NCBI GenBank assembly: GCA_030668485.1 | Contig: DAOUTW010000008.1 | Location: 30,957-94,956, forward strand | DNA length: 64,000 nt | DNA from: Candidatus Zixiibacteriota bacterium | GTDB taxonomy: Bacteria > Zixibacteria > MSB-5A5 > GN15 > JAAZOE01 | Direction of reading: 5' to 3' | In this document: positions 49,483 to 59,447 of the stretch, one piece after another | Numbering within the stretch: position 1 is the stretch's first letter | Layout of the letters: every line of letters starts with the position of its first letter | Translations under genes and position numbers: made by a program | The notes under the pieces: generated by a model | Seen by the model: the letters and a program-made list of their open reading frames with translations, nothing else | What the model was told of the DNA's origin: nothing | Database searches by the model: none

Positions 49483-50324
49483 AATTCTTCCAGCCTCCCC
49501 AGTCGATAATCGGTCAATTCGGCGGTTATCGAACCGACCACCACCTTCGATTTCATCAATACCGGTAATCGCATCCGATCATCCGTAACATAGACTGTCA
49601 GTTTGCCCTCATGCTTGAAAATCCCGGATGACCGCAGCAACGGTTCCAGTTCCAGGCATTCAAATTCGCCGGCCTTGGTCTTGATTTTTTCCCTGCCTTT
49701 GACTTTCACTTCCAGAGGGTAGTTTTTCCCATCGGTGAAATTTTCGACAAAAACCGACTGGCCGACTTCGAGTTCCTGGGTTCTGACAAAGTACATAACC
49801 GAGAGAGCATCCTGAACATAAGGGGCGACCTCTATAGTATCATCTTTGTAAATTACGCTGTGATTTATCTGGTCGAAGGCATATTTTCGATGTGATCGAT
49901 ACTTGCCCTCCCGGATTTCCTTTTCGAAGCGCCACGAAAACAGCCCGATAGCATCGACGATCGATTCCACCCGGTCGCGAACCGGGTAAAAGGATGAGAA
50001 GAACTTATTTGAAGTGGCGGTACTCACCAACTGGTATGCCGGGCGGCCGTTGAACTCGATGATATCGGAAACCTCCAGCGTCGCGGTTCCGGCGTTTATG
50101 AATCCGTATCCGATATCAAATTGAAGCCATTCCCCGACTCCGAAAGCGATATTGTCGATCCGGCGATTGATTGCGTCATCCCCCGGATATAACGACTCGA
50201 TTTCCTCGGTCAGCGGTTTATCCTGCGCAACACCGTATTGCACTTTCACAAAATAAGCTATCGGCGCCAGGCCGCAGCCGATAATCATAACTACAATCAG
50301 ATTTTTAAAAACAGAATTACCCAC
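49479..50324 (-). CDS. DUF3108 domain protein
   Basis: GEWLQFDIGYGFINAGTATLEV...GKYRSHRKYAFDQ. Confidence 0.8.
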   Translation of the reverse strand: MGNSVFKNLIVVMIIGCGLAPIAYFVKVQYGVAQDKPLTEEIESLYPGDDAINRRIDNIAFGVGEWLQFDIGYGFINAGTATLEVSDIIEFNGRPAYQLVSTATSNKFFSSFYPVRDRVESIVDAIGLFSWRFEKEIREGKYRSHRKYAFDQINHSVIYKDDTIEVAPYVQDALSVMYFVRTQELEVGQSVFVENFTDGKNYPLEVKVKGREKIKTKAGEFECLELEPLLRSSGIFKHEGKLTVYVTDDRMRLPVLMKSKVVVGSITAELTDYRLGRLEEF

Positions 50325-50820
50325 TCCGGTCCGCCTCGTTTTGTTTGTTTCGGGCCAATTCTATCAGATCGGGAACCATCCGTCCCAGTTCCTCGCCAAT
50401 TTCCAGAAAGGTCTGGTTGTACATATCAAGCGAACCGCCGATAGGATCGGCAACTCCCTCGCCGTTTCCTCCCGGATCGGGAAACGATTTGAGCATAAAG
50501 GTCTTCTCTTCCGCCTCCGGCATCATCGATACTACCGCCTGATAATGCGACCTGGTCATCGTCAGGATAAGGTCGATCTCCTCCAGTAATTCTCTCGACA
50601 ACGGCCTTGATTTGTGATGGGAAAGGTCGCCGTCCCATGTCTTGACCGCTTCCATAGCATAGAGTGTCGCGGGACAGCCCGGGATCGCGGCTGTTCCGGC
50701 CGAAATCACCTGGATAGTTTCGATATCCCTGCCCTCCAGCAAAGCCCGCAATCCGGCTTCCGCCATCGGCGAACGGCAGGTGTTGCCGGTGCAAACGAAC
50801 AATATTCTAAAATGGCTCAT
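50317..50820 (-). CDS. Low-molecular-weight protein tyrosine phosphatase family
   Basis: ILFVCTGNTCRSPMAEA. Confidence 0.93.
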   Translation of the reverse strand: MSHFRILFVCTGNTCRSPMAEAGLRALLEGRDIETIQVISAGTAAIPGCPATLYAMEAVKTWDGDLSHHKSRPLSRELLEEIDLILTMTRSHYQAVVSMMPEAEEKTFMLKSFPDPGGNGEGVADPIGGSLDMYNQTFLEIGEELGRMVPDLIELARNKQNEADRSG

Positions 50821-50822
50821 CC

Positions 50823-51467
50823 CTACTTTTTCTCTTCCTCAAGGCAGCGCCTAATTTCCGCCTCGGGTATAGCTCCATAACGAAGGATAGTCACTTCGTC
50901 GGCGATTTTTGCCACCGTCGACGGAACCACTCCGTGGCAAGGGCCGGCATCGACATACAGGTCTACGGCATCACCCAGGGCCTCCCTGATTCCCACCGCC
51001 GTATCGGGCGAAATCTCGCCGCTGAGATTAGCCGAGGTCGCCGTTACCACAAACGGTACTTTGTCCATCAGAGCCAGGATCAAAGGCGACGATGAAACTC
51101 GAACCCCTATTCCATCTTCCGAGACAAAGCCCGGAGCCACAGCATTTTGATCTTTCCTGACCGGCATGACCAGCGTCAACGGTCCTGGAAGGAAACGGGC
51201 CGCCAGTTTTTCCGCGGCCTTATCGACGGAGCAAAACTGGCTTGCCATATCCAAATCTTTTACAAATAAAGCCGCTGTTACGCCTTTCAATCTTTTCTTA
51301 ACGGCGCAAATTTTCTGCGGCGCATCATTCCGGTCACCGCGAACCGATAGCGAATATTGCGTCTCGGTCGGCATCACTACCACCGAATTATTTGTCAGAG
51401 CCTCGACGATTTCATTTATCACGCTGATATCAGGCCTGACAGGATCGCACTCCAGCATCCGGCTCAA
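50823..51467 (-). CDS. Sua5/YciO/YrdC family (threonylcarbamoyl-AMP synthase)
   Basis: VVMPTETQYSLSV...KKRLKG...FLPGPLTLVM...VVTATSANLSGE. Confidence 0.9.
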   Translation of the reverse strand: MSRMLECDPVRPDISVINEIVEALTNNSVVVMPTETQYSLSVRGDRNDAPQKICAVKKRLKGVTAALFVKDLDMASQFCSVDKAAEKLAARFLPGPLTLVMPVRKDQNAVAPGFVSEDGIGVRVSSSPLILALMDKVPFVVTATSANLSGEISPDTAVGIREALGDAVDLYVDAGPCHGVVPSTVAKIADEVTILRYGAIPEAEIRRCLEEEKK

Positions 51468-52084
51468 AAGTCGTTATCCCCTGTTTCCGGGGCGATCTCA
51501 TCAGGTGGCACCGCCGTAGAATCGATCTGATCCTCCGGCAAAATCGGTTCATCCGTCAATTCATATTCCGGCGCATCGTTGACACGCAACACCACCCGCG
51601 CCACCCAGGCGTTGCGGTAGCCGATCGACTTGATCTCGGCGAGCATATTCTCCGCCTCATCCCTCGTTAAAAAATCCCCCACCCGAAGTTTGTAATAGGG
51701 AACCTCGTAATCGAGATAAATCGGTAGATTGAAAATCTCTTCGGCCAACTGGCGTTCACGTCCCGCTTCGGTATAAAGGCGCGAGGTGAAAATTTGAACC
51801 CGATAAACTTCGGTAGGAGCCGTGACCGATGCCGCCGAATCAAACTGGAGGTAAGATAAATCGCCTGGGCGCATCAGGGAATCTCCGGCATCGGCAACAG
51901 TAACCACCCGCACCGGGTGGACTTCGGGAACTATCTCCCTGTCTTCACTGGTGGCCAGAGGATCGAAGAGCGGCGTGGCCGGATCCTTTTTTTCATCAGG
52001 TGTACGGGTGCCGACCCGTCTCCCTCCGCATGAGACGATCATCGATGCCAGAATCATTATTACGACCGCAAAACGCACTATCAT
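51464..52084 (-). CDS. SPOR-domain lipoprotein
   Basis: IVSCGG lipobox; YRVQIFTSRLYTEAGRERQLAEE..YKLRVGDFLTRDEAENMLAEIKSIGYRNAWVARV. Confidence 0.85.
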   Translation of the reverse strand: MIVRFAVVIMILASMIVSCGGRRVGTRTPDEKKDPATPLFDPLATSEDREIVPEVHPVRVVTVADAGDSLMRPGDLSYLQFDSAASVTAPTEVYRVQIFTSRLYTEAGRERQLAEEIFNLPIYLDYEVPYYKLRVGDFLTRDEAENMLAEIKSIGYRNAWVARVVLRVNDAPEYELTDEPILPEDQIDSTAVPPDEIAPETGDNDF

Positions 52085-53160
52085 AAATATTTTTTCAAAT
52101 CCTCATTTTCGCCCAGTTTTGCCAGCAGTTCTTTTATTTTATCGAGCTGAGTCTTATGCGCCACCATGACCACATCGCCCGATTTGGCGATAACCAGATC
52201 GGAAACGCCCAGCGCGGCGATCATCCCGCCATCATCATTGTAGATGGTCGACTCGAAAGTGTTGAATGTCAGCGCCGGACCGATTATGACATTATTCCCC
52301 TTGTCCTGTTCTTTGAAGCGCTGCAACGACAGCCAGCTACCGACATCGTCCCAGACAAAATCGCCCTTGAGCGTCAGGACATTGTCGGCCTGTTCCATTA
52401 TGGCCACGTCGATCGAAACCGCTTCCGCCTCCTGATACAGTTTTTTGCGCTCTATGAGTTCATTGTCGGTGCCGATATGGGCTGAATATTCCGTCAACAG
52501 TTCGAACATTTCCGGCATATGCTGTTCAAACGCCTTGAGAATCGACTTCACTGACCAGATGAACATACCGGAATTCCATAAATGGCGGCCGCCGTAGTAG
52601 TATTGCTGGGCTACGGTCGGACGGGGCTTTTCCTTGAACGCCGTCACGCCAAAAACACTGATTTCATCAATTTCTCTCTGAGCGTCGGTAAGTTCGATAT
52701 AACCATAGCCGGTTTCGGCCCGAGTCGGTGTGATACCGATCGTTATCAGCTTGTCTTCCTTGGCGGCGATCTTGGTGCCCACCTTGATCACCTTAACCCA
52801 TTTCGCTGCCGGCTGGATCAGGTGGTCGGCTGACAAGACGACCATGATCGCATCGGGATCCTTCTTCTGCAAATGTATGGCAGCGCACCCGACAGCCAGA
52901 CAGGTGTTGCGCCCGAACGGTTCGGATAGAACACTCGATTCCTCAATCCGGTGGCAACTTTCGACGATGGCGTCTTTGATATTGCTCCCGGCCACGACAA
53001 TGGTTTGATCGATCGGGATAAAGTCCTCGATACGGTCGAGTGTTTCCTGCAGCAAATGTCTGTCGGAGGTTATTGCCAACAGTTGTTTGGGGTGAGATTC
53101 GTTGGAAAGCGGCCAGAATCTCTCACCCTTGCCTCCGGCCATTATTACGCCATAAATCAC
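52081..53160 (-). CDS. Mannose-1-phosphate guanylyltransferase
   Basis: VIMAGGKGERFWPLSNESHPKQLL; AFKEKPRP; GTG start. Confidence 0.93.
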   Translation of the reverse strand: MIYGVIMAGGKGERFWPLSNESHPKQLLAITSDRHLLQETLDRIEDFIPIDQTIVVAGSNIKDAIVESCHRIEESSVLSEPFGRNTCLAVGCAAIHLQKKDPDAIMVVLSADHLIQPAAKWVKVIKVGTKIAAKEDKLITIGITPTRAETGYGYIELTDAQREIDEISVFGVTAFKEKPRPTVAQQYYYGGRHLWNSGMFIWSVKSILKAFEQHMPEMFELLTEYSAHIGTDNELIERKKLYQEAEAVSIDVAIMEQADNVLTLKGDFVWDDVGSWLSLQRFKEQDKGNNVIIGPALTFNTFESTIYNDDGGMIAALGVSDLVIAKSGDVVMVAHKTQLDKIKELLAKLGENEDLKKYL

Positions 53161-53401
53161 TGGCTGGTCTCCCTTTATAGAAGTACCGAGAATACGTCAA
53201 TGATTGATAATACGATGCCCCAAATGCTATGTCAAGTAAACTTTATTTAACACAGTGATTTAGCCTCAGAGAGGAGCGGAAGACCCGACCCGATTGATCT
53301 GACGATTCTGCCATTAGGCGCCAAAATTACATTTGTCGAGCGAGATCTAATGAATTATACTTTCTTTGAAGCGGGTATGTTTTTGGCAATGAGGTTATTC
53401 G

Positions 53402-54343
53402 ATGAAATCACGCGCCCCTCGGAATAGAACGGTTACTTTATCCGATGCCGACCGTCGGCGTCTTAAGGGAAAACTGATCACCATCGACCGACTGGGCGAT
53501 GAAATGGACGCCCCCACCGGCACCATCGTGGGCGATTACCGGGAAGCTATCCCGTATCTGCCGCATGGGTTTGTCGACCTGCTGATTCTCGACCCCCCAT
53601 ATAACCTGAATAAGAACTTCAACGGTCAGAAATTCGCAAAGCAGCCAGTCAATAATTACACCGAGAAACTGCGCCAGATGTTTTTCTGTTTGAAATTGAC
53701 CCTGAAGAAAACCGCCTCTATCTATATCTGTGGCGATTGGCACAGTTCGGCCTCGATCTATACCGCCGCATCACAATTCTTCACCGTGCGCAACCGCATT
53801 ACCTGGGAACGTGAAAAAGGCCGGGGATCGAAAACCAACTGGAAAAATTCCAGCGAGGATATCTGGTTCTGCACCGTGTCCGATGATTATACTTTCAATG
53901 TCGATGATGTCAAACTGCGCCGCCGGGTCATGGCTCCATATCGTGAGGACGGCCAGCCGAAGGACTGGAAGGAAACCGATAAGGGGAAATTTCGCGATAC
54001 CGCCCCCTCCAATTTCTGGACCGATATCACCATCCCATTTTGGTCGATGCCGGAAAACACCGATCATCCGACTCAGAAAAGCGAAAAACTAATAGCCAAA
54101 TTGATACTGTCCGGGAGCAACCCCGGTGATTTTGTTTTCGATCCTTTTGCCGGAAGCGGTTCATCCTCGGTGGTCGCTAAAAAACTGGGGCGACGGTATC
54201 TTGGGATCGAGATGGATGAGGAGTATTGTCTGCTGGCTGAGCATCGTCTCGAACAGGCCGACGAGGACAAATCGATCCAGGGCTACACCGACGGCGTCTT
54301 CTGGGAGCGCAACACCCTCCCCGATCAAAAAAAATCAAAGTAG
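53402..54343 (+). CDS. Site-specific DNA methyltransferase, beta-class, no adjacent nuclease
   Basis: LLILDPPYNLNKNF and FDPFAGSGSSSVVAKKLGRRYLGIEMDEEY. Confidence 0.9.
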   Translation: MKSRAPRNRTVTLSDADRRRLKGKLITIDRLGDEMDAPTGTIVGDYREAIPYLPHGFVDLLILDPPYNLNKNFNGQKFAKQPVNNYTEKLRQMFFCLKLTLKKTASIYICGDWHSSASIYTAASQFFTVRNRITWEREKGRGSKTNWKNSSEDIWFCTVSDDYTFNVDDVKLRRRVMAPYREDGQPKDWKETDKGKFRDTAPSNFWTDITIPFWSMPENTDHPTQKSEKLIAKLILSGSNPGDFVFDPFAGSGSSSVVAKKLGRRYLGIEMDEEYCLLAEHRLEQADEDKSIQGYTDGVFWERNTLPDQKKSK

Positions 54344-54529
54344 TAACTCAAACTCAGATGGTCCACGCGACAGCCGTCGGCTAAAACCCGTTTCTGCCAC
54401 CTTTCGCCTTGACGCCGACACGTTGTTATCTTATAATATTACTGTCTATTAAATACTTTCTCATCCGGGAATCGCAACTTTGATCTACACCATTGGGATA
54501 ACGCAGGACATCTTGCAGGAGGGTTTTCT

Positions 54530-55225
54530 ATGAAATGGCTAATACTTCTATTGATTCTGTGCCCGGCATTGGCCTGGGGACAAATCTGGAACGACAACTT
54601 CGATGACGGTGATATCACCGACTGGGAAATGTATGGTGACGGCAGTTGGGGTTTGGTATCAGACGGCAGCCTGTGCCTCGAACAATCCAATATGTCGGCT
54701 TCCGATAGCTGGGCAGTCCCTGATGCCATTACCGATCAAGCTGATTATATAATGAAAGCAAGGGTGAAAGTCATTGGCTTCAGTGCCGACGGAGCTATCG
54801 AAATCCTGTGCCGCATGGATAATGGAGATATCCATTTCGGAATTGGGCATATGACTGGGTTTGACGGCATTTATATTTATGACGATAACAACAGCCTGAT
54901 TGCCGATTCCATGACGATGTCTATTACCTACGGTGAATGGTATCACTACATGGCCTATCTGAACGGCGACGCGGTCAAATTCAAAGTTTGGCACGAAGGC
55001 GATGCCGAACCGGTCGATTACCAGCTTTCTGCGATTGTTACCGGATGGAATGCCGGGATGGTTGGAGTCAGAACTTCTAATGCTTCTGCCCGCTGGGATG
55101 ATCTGATAATAATACCGGCCAATATACCTTTCCCATCGCTTAGTCCAATAGGGATATCAATCCTTGCGCTGATGTTGGTTCTGACGGGAGCTTATGCTCT
55201 GCGCAGGGCTTACCGACGAGCATAA
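54530..55225 (+). CDS. Secreted LamG-like protein with IPTL-CTERM-like sorting tail
   Basis: Signal peptide; C-terminus FPSLSPIGISILALMLVLTGAYALRRAYRRA. Confidence 0.75.
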   Translation: MKWLILLLILCPALAWGQIWNDNFDDGDITDWEMYGDGSWGLVSDGSLCLEQSNMSASDSWAVPDAITDQADYIMKARVKVIGFSADGAIEILCRMDNGDIHFGIGHMTGFDGIYIYDDNNSLIADSMTMSITYGEWYHYMAYLNGDAVKFKVWHEGDAEPVDYQLSAIVTGWNAGMVGVRTSNASARWDDLIIIPANIPFPSLSPIGISILALMLVLTGAYALRRAYRRA

Positions 55226-55251
55226 TTGTTTAATCTGTGAATGGTCCGATC

Positions 55252-55356
55252 CCCGGGAGCACAGGGCTCCCAGGCTACAAAACTGGGGGTGCCTCACCGC
55301 TTGCGGTGAGAATTTGATCCACAAGCATCCCCGGGAGCACAGGGCTCCCGGGCTAC
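55252..55356. repeat. Cluster of three REP-like hairpins
   Basis: 55252-55278 and 55330-55356 (GTAG type, minus orientation); 55289-55310 (GTGC-CTCACCGC-TT-GCGGTGAG). Confidence 0.85.
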
Positions 55357-55526
55357 GCTTCTGACTTTGTAAACCGGGATCAGAGACCATGGCCACACGT
55401 CCCAGTCAAAACAAATAGATTGACGAAATCGACTATTTCGCCTATTTTATGGATAGAACTTACCTTATTTTGGTATAAAACATATCATCGCCAAGAGTCA
55501 AATTATTATTCCTGGGAGGGATTATA

Positions 55527-57698
55527 ATGTTTTACAAGTTCAACTCTGGACTGATAGCGACGCTGCTTACTATAATTGCGGTGTCTCCACTTCAGGCCGC
55601 TTCACCTCAAGTGACAATTGTCGAACCGGCCCGCTATTCAGCCGGGGCATCCCCCGCTATCGAAATCTCAGCAACTTTCGATATGGCTATGAATCCTGCT
55701 TCCATCAATAGCACCTCCGTCACCGTCTTTAGCACACTATCCGGATTGAAATCCGGTACGGTGACTTACGATCCGGTTCTGAATAAAGCGATTTTCACTC
55801 CTCTAAGTCCTTTTTTCTACGGCGAGGAGGTGCGTGTCCAACTGGCCGCGACTATTGAATCTGCTATCGGCGAGACATTAAATGGCGGCTTCGGCTGGTC
55901 ATTTTATGTTGATGTCGACGAATTGAGCTCAGGGAATTTCGCCATCGGCTATGTGACTTCATTCGGACCCTCCATTTCCGATTTCGCAAATGGGGACGTC
56001 GATGGTGATCTTGATATTGATCTTATTATATCCCGTTTCGCAAACGAAATCACTATTTACCTGAATAATGGTCTGGGTGAATTCTCCCTTGGAGCGACAT
56101 GTAACATTGACGGAACTCCATATGGAATCGAGCCGGCCGATTGTGACAATGACGGCGATCTTGATATTGTCGTTGGTTGCGGCGGAGTGTCCGGTATCAT
56201 TGTTTTGACGAACGACGCCGGTACTTTTGTCCCATCAGATCCCTATATCGTTCTGCCCGGGGGTGTGCCGCGGATGGTTCACAGTGGTGATTTCAATGGT
56301 GACGGTTATCTTGATGTCGCCGTCGGTGACTATAATCGCCAATCTCTCACGCTAATGATAAACGACGGCCAAGCCCAATTTTCAATTGGAGGCAGCTTTG
56401 CCTTGCCCGGTATTCCCGATGAAATAAACAGCGCTGATCTGAATGGAGACGGATTTTCTGATATTGTCGTTGTCACTTACAATGACGACAGCATTTCCGT
56501 TTTCTTAAATGACGGTACCGGGGATTTTGGCAACCGGACTGACTATGGACATGGTGGATTTACCCATGGACTGGTGTTAAATGATTTCGATGCCGATGGT
56601 GATGCGGACATGCTTGTTACCAGGACTTTTAACGACAGCGTTGCCTATCTTAAGAACAATGGCGCGGGGGTATTTCAATATCACACAGGCATTGATTTTT
56701 ATAGGGGACAAAAGGAGATGTCGGTTTCCGATTTTGATGGTGATAACGATTTAGACGTTATTGTGGCAAGCGGCGGCGGCTTCAAGATCTGTCTTAATGA
56801 CGGCGCCGGCAATTTCGACGACCGTCCCAAGCATTTTACTGATGGCAGCGTGCAATGGGTCAGTTCTGCCGATTATGACGGCGACGGTTCAGTTGACCTG
56901 GCCACTTTGATCCAGCATGTTGTTCCGATCTTTGAATTGCAGATATACATAAATCAAATTTGCGTCGATTCCGATTTTGACGGTTATGGCGATCCCGGTC
57001 ATCCTGAAAATGTCTGCCAGGATGATAATTGCCCGAACGTCTACAATCCCGATCAGGCCGACCACGATGGCGACGGCATCGGGGATGCCTGCGACGAATG
57101 CACCGATTCCGATGGCGATGGCGCCGGAGATCCCGGATACTTTGCCAATACCTGCCCGACCGATAATTGTCCCGACACACCCAATCCGAATCAGGATAAC
57201 AGCGACGGCGACGAACATGGCGATGCCTGCGACAATTGCCTCTATGTTGATAATTCCAATCAATGGGATGTCGACGATGATGATATCGGCGATGTCTGCG
57301 ATGAGTGTACCGATTTCGATGGCGATGGTTATGGCAATCCCGGTTTCCCGGCCAATATCTGCCCTGTGGACAATTGTTGTTTCGAATTCAATCCCGATCA
57401 GGCCGATTCAAATTCGGACGGTGTTGGCGATGCCTGCGAATATTGTGACTGCATCCCCGGCGATGCCAATGGAGACGATGCCGTCAATATTGGCGATGCC
57501 GTACATATTATCGATTATGTTTTCAAAGGCGGCCTGCCGCCTATGCCATATTTCGAATGCAGTGGCGATCCCAATGGGGATTGCCAATGCAATGTAGGCG
57601 ACCCGGTATGGATCATCAGGTATGTCTTTTCGGGCGGCCCCCCGCCAATTAATTGTGAGGATTGGCGCAACCATTGCGGCCCGGTATTGCATAAATGA
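55527..57698 (+). CDS. Secreted SbsA-Ig/FG-GAP/thrombospondin type-3 repeat protein with C-terminal dockerin-like repeats
   Basis: DFDGDxDxD repeats; DDNCPNVYNPDQADHDGDGIGDACD; CIPGDANGDDAVNIGDAVHIIDYVFKGG. Confidence 0.88.
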   Translation: MFYKFNSGLIATLLTIIAVSPLQAASPQVTIVEPARYSAGASPAIEISATFDMAMNPASINSTSVTVFSTLSGLKSGTVTYDPVLNKAIFTPLSPFFYGEEVRVQLAATIESAIGETLNGGFGWSFYVDVDELSSGNFAIGYVTSFGPSISDFANGDVDGDLDIDLIISRFANEITIYLNNGLGEFSLGATCNIDGTPYGIEPADCDNDGDLDIVVGCGGVSGIIVLTNDAGTFVPSDPYIVLPGGVPRMVHSGDFNGDGYLDVAVGDYNRQSLTLMINDGQAQFSIGGSFALPGIPDEINSADLNGDGFSDIVVVTYNDDSISVFLNDGTGDFGNRTDYGHGGFTHGLVLNDFDADGDADMLVTRTFNDSVAYLKNNGAGVFQYHTGIDFYRGQKEMSVSDFDGDNDLDVIVASGGGFKICLNDGAGNFDDRPKHFTDGSVQWVSSADYDGDGSVDLATLIQHVVPIFELQIYINQICVDSDFDGYGDPGHPENVCQDDNCPNVYNPDQADHDGDGIGDACDECTDSDGDGAGDPGYFANTCPTDNCPDTPNPNQDNSDGDEHGDACDNCLYVDNSNQWDVDDDDIGDVCDECTDFDGDGYGNPGFPANICPVDNCCFEFNPDQADSNSDGVGDACEYCDCIPGDANGDDAVNIGDAVHIIDYVFKGGLPPMPYFECSGDPNGDCQCNVGDPVWIIRYVFSGGPPPINCEDWRNHCGPVLHK

Positions 57699-57902
57699 CT
57701 TGTACCCCACCTAAGCCCGTCTTAGGGCGCAAGGTGGGTTTACATTTTGATCCTGAGGCGTTTCCTTAATACATCATTGTATCTAATTCCGGGTGCCTCA
57801 TTCGCCAATTGAAAAACGGTCAGGAAAGCCTGCCGCGGCGGGTGATCGCATTAAACCCAGGTCTGAAGACCTGGGGCACCCAATTTTAATAATCTAAATT
57901 AG

Positions 57903-59447
57903 CTAAATTTCGAGGGCATTAAAGGTCGAACTTAGATATTCTATTAAATCACCGGCTACCAGCGAGCGCGGATTTATTTCACCCACTGCGATGTCGCCGG
58001 CGAGGCCGTGGATGAATACGGCACAGACCGCCGCCTCCAGCGGTGCCAGTTGCTGACCCAATAATGATACAATAATTCCGGTCAAGACATCACCCGATCC
58101 ACCAGTCGCCATCCCCCAGTTACCAGTCGGGCTGAGATAAACATCACCATCAGGTGAGGCAACTATCGTCGGCGATCCTTTTAGAACCACCACCGCATCA
58201 TATTTCTTCGCATACTCCGCCACCAGATCGAAATTATTAATCGGATTTTCATCGGGGCTCTGCCCTGTCAACCGCGCAAACTCACCCGGATGCGGCGTCA
58301 ATATCAACTCACCATGATCGGACAACAACGGCGAGTCATCGCCGGACAACGGGTACAAGCCATCGGCATCAATCACCGCCGGAATCTCCAGACTCGGAAT
58401 CAGCCGCCGAATCAGTTCGCCGGTTTCATGATGTCGCCCGATACCGGGACCGATGGCGACTGCATCGCGCTCCCTGAGTTGCATTCTAATTTCGCCGATC
58501 CCGCGTAACGCCAGTACCGACTTCTTACGATTCTCCGGCAATGGCGCGGTCATCACCTCCGTCAGCTTCGCTTCCAAAATCGGATTGAGCGACGAGGGAC
58601 ATCCGACCGTCACCAACCCTGATCCGCATCGCGCAGCCGCCATACCGGAAAGCGCCGCCGCTCCGGTCAGCCCCGGCGATCCGGCAAGGATATAGACCTT
58701 GCCAAAGTCCCCCTTATGCCCATCGGCTTTGGGAGTCGGCAGCAGAAACGAAACCGTTTCGCCGGTGATCAGGTTCGTATTGATATCAAATTTATCGACG
58801 ACATCATTCGGGATACCGATTGGAATCACCGCCACCGTGCCTGACAGTTCGCGCCCCGGTGATATAAAATGACCCAATTTCGGCAAGGCCAGGGTCGTGG
58901 TAACATCGGCGATCACCGCCGCGCCCTCGGCCTGACCGGTCGAAACATCGAGACCGGAGGCAACATCGACCGCGACCACAAACGGTTCCGCCTGATTGAT
59001 TTTATCAATGACGGTCACCGATATATCACGCGGCGCACCGGAGAACCCGGTGCCGAAAATAGCATCGATCACCATATCATAATTTGTGAAATCGGGCACG
59101 GATGATTCATCGACAATCTGAACCACATCATAACCGGCCTCGCGCACCCTGTCATAATTTCCCCGGCAATCGTCGGAGAGTTTTTCATCGTTCCCGACGA
59201 GGAAAAAATCGGGTTCGAGGCCATAGTCAAACAGATATCGCCCGACCACAAATCCGTCGCCGCCGTTGTTGCCGCGACCGCATACAATCGCGATGCGAGG
59301 ATTCTCGAACATGGTCAGGACATTGTCCCGGATATGTTCGAAAATCCCCCGCCCGGCGTTCTCCATCAATTCCAGCGACGGGATTTTTTCGACGTTGATC
59401 GCCTGACCGTCGATCTCCCGCATCTGATCCGCATTTACCAGCTTCAT
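57903..59447 (-). CDS. Bifunctional NAD(P)H-hydrate epimerase / ADP-dependent dehydratase
   Basis: CGRGNNGGDGFVVGRYL; LTPHPGEFARL; GNWGMATGGSGDVLTGII. Confidence 0.95.
   Translation of the reverse strand: MKLVNADQMREIDGQAINVEKIPSLELMENAGRGIFEHIRDNVLTMFENPRIAIVCGRGNNGGDGFVVGRYLFDYGLEPDFFLVGNDEKLSDDCRGNYDRVREAGYDVVQIVDESSVPDFTNYDMVIDAIFGTGFSGAPRDISVTVIDKINQAEPFVVAVDVASGLDVSTGQAEGAAVIADVTTTLALPKLGHFISPGRELSGTVAVIPIGIPNDVVDKFDINTNLITGETVSFLLPTPKADGHKGDFGKVYILAGSPGLTGAAALSGMAAARCGSGLVTVGCPSSLNPILEAKLTEVMTAPLPENRKKSVLALRGIGEIRMQLRERDAVAIGPGIGRHHETGELIRRLIPSLEIPAVIDADGLYPLSGDDSPLLSDHGELILTPHPGEFARLTGQSPDENPINNFDLVAEYAKKYDAVVVLKGSPTIVASPDGDVYLSPTGNWGMATGGSGDVLTGIIVSLLGQQLAPLEAAVCAVFIHGLAGDIAVGEINPRSLVAGDLIEYLSSTFNALEI

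Noticed and set aside
56977-57597. 206-aa Met/Ile/Pro/Ala-rich plus-strand ORF
   Set aside because: Out-of-frame reading of the TSP3/dockerin GATGGCGATGGC repeats.
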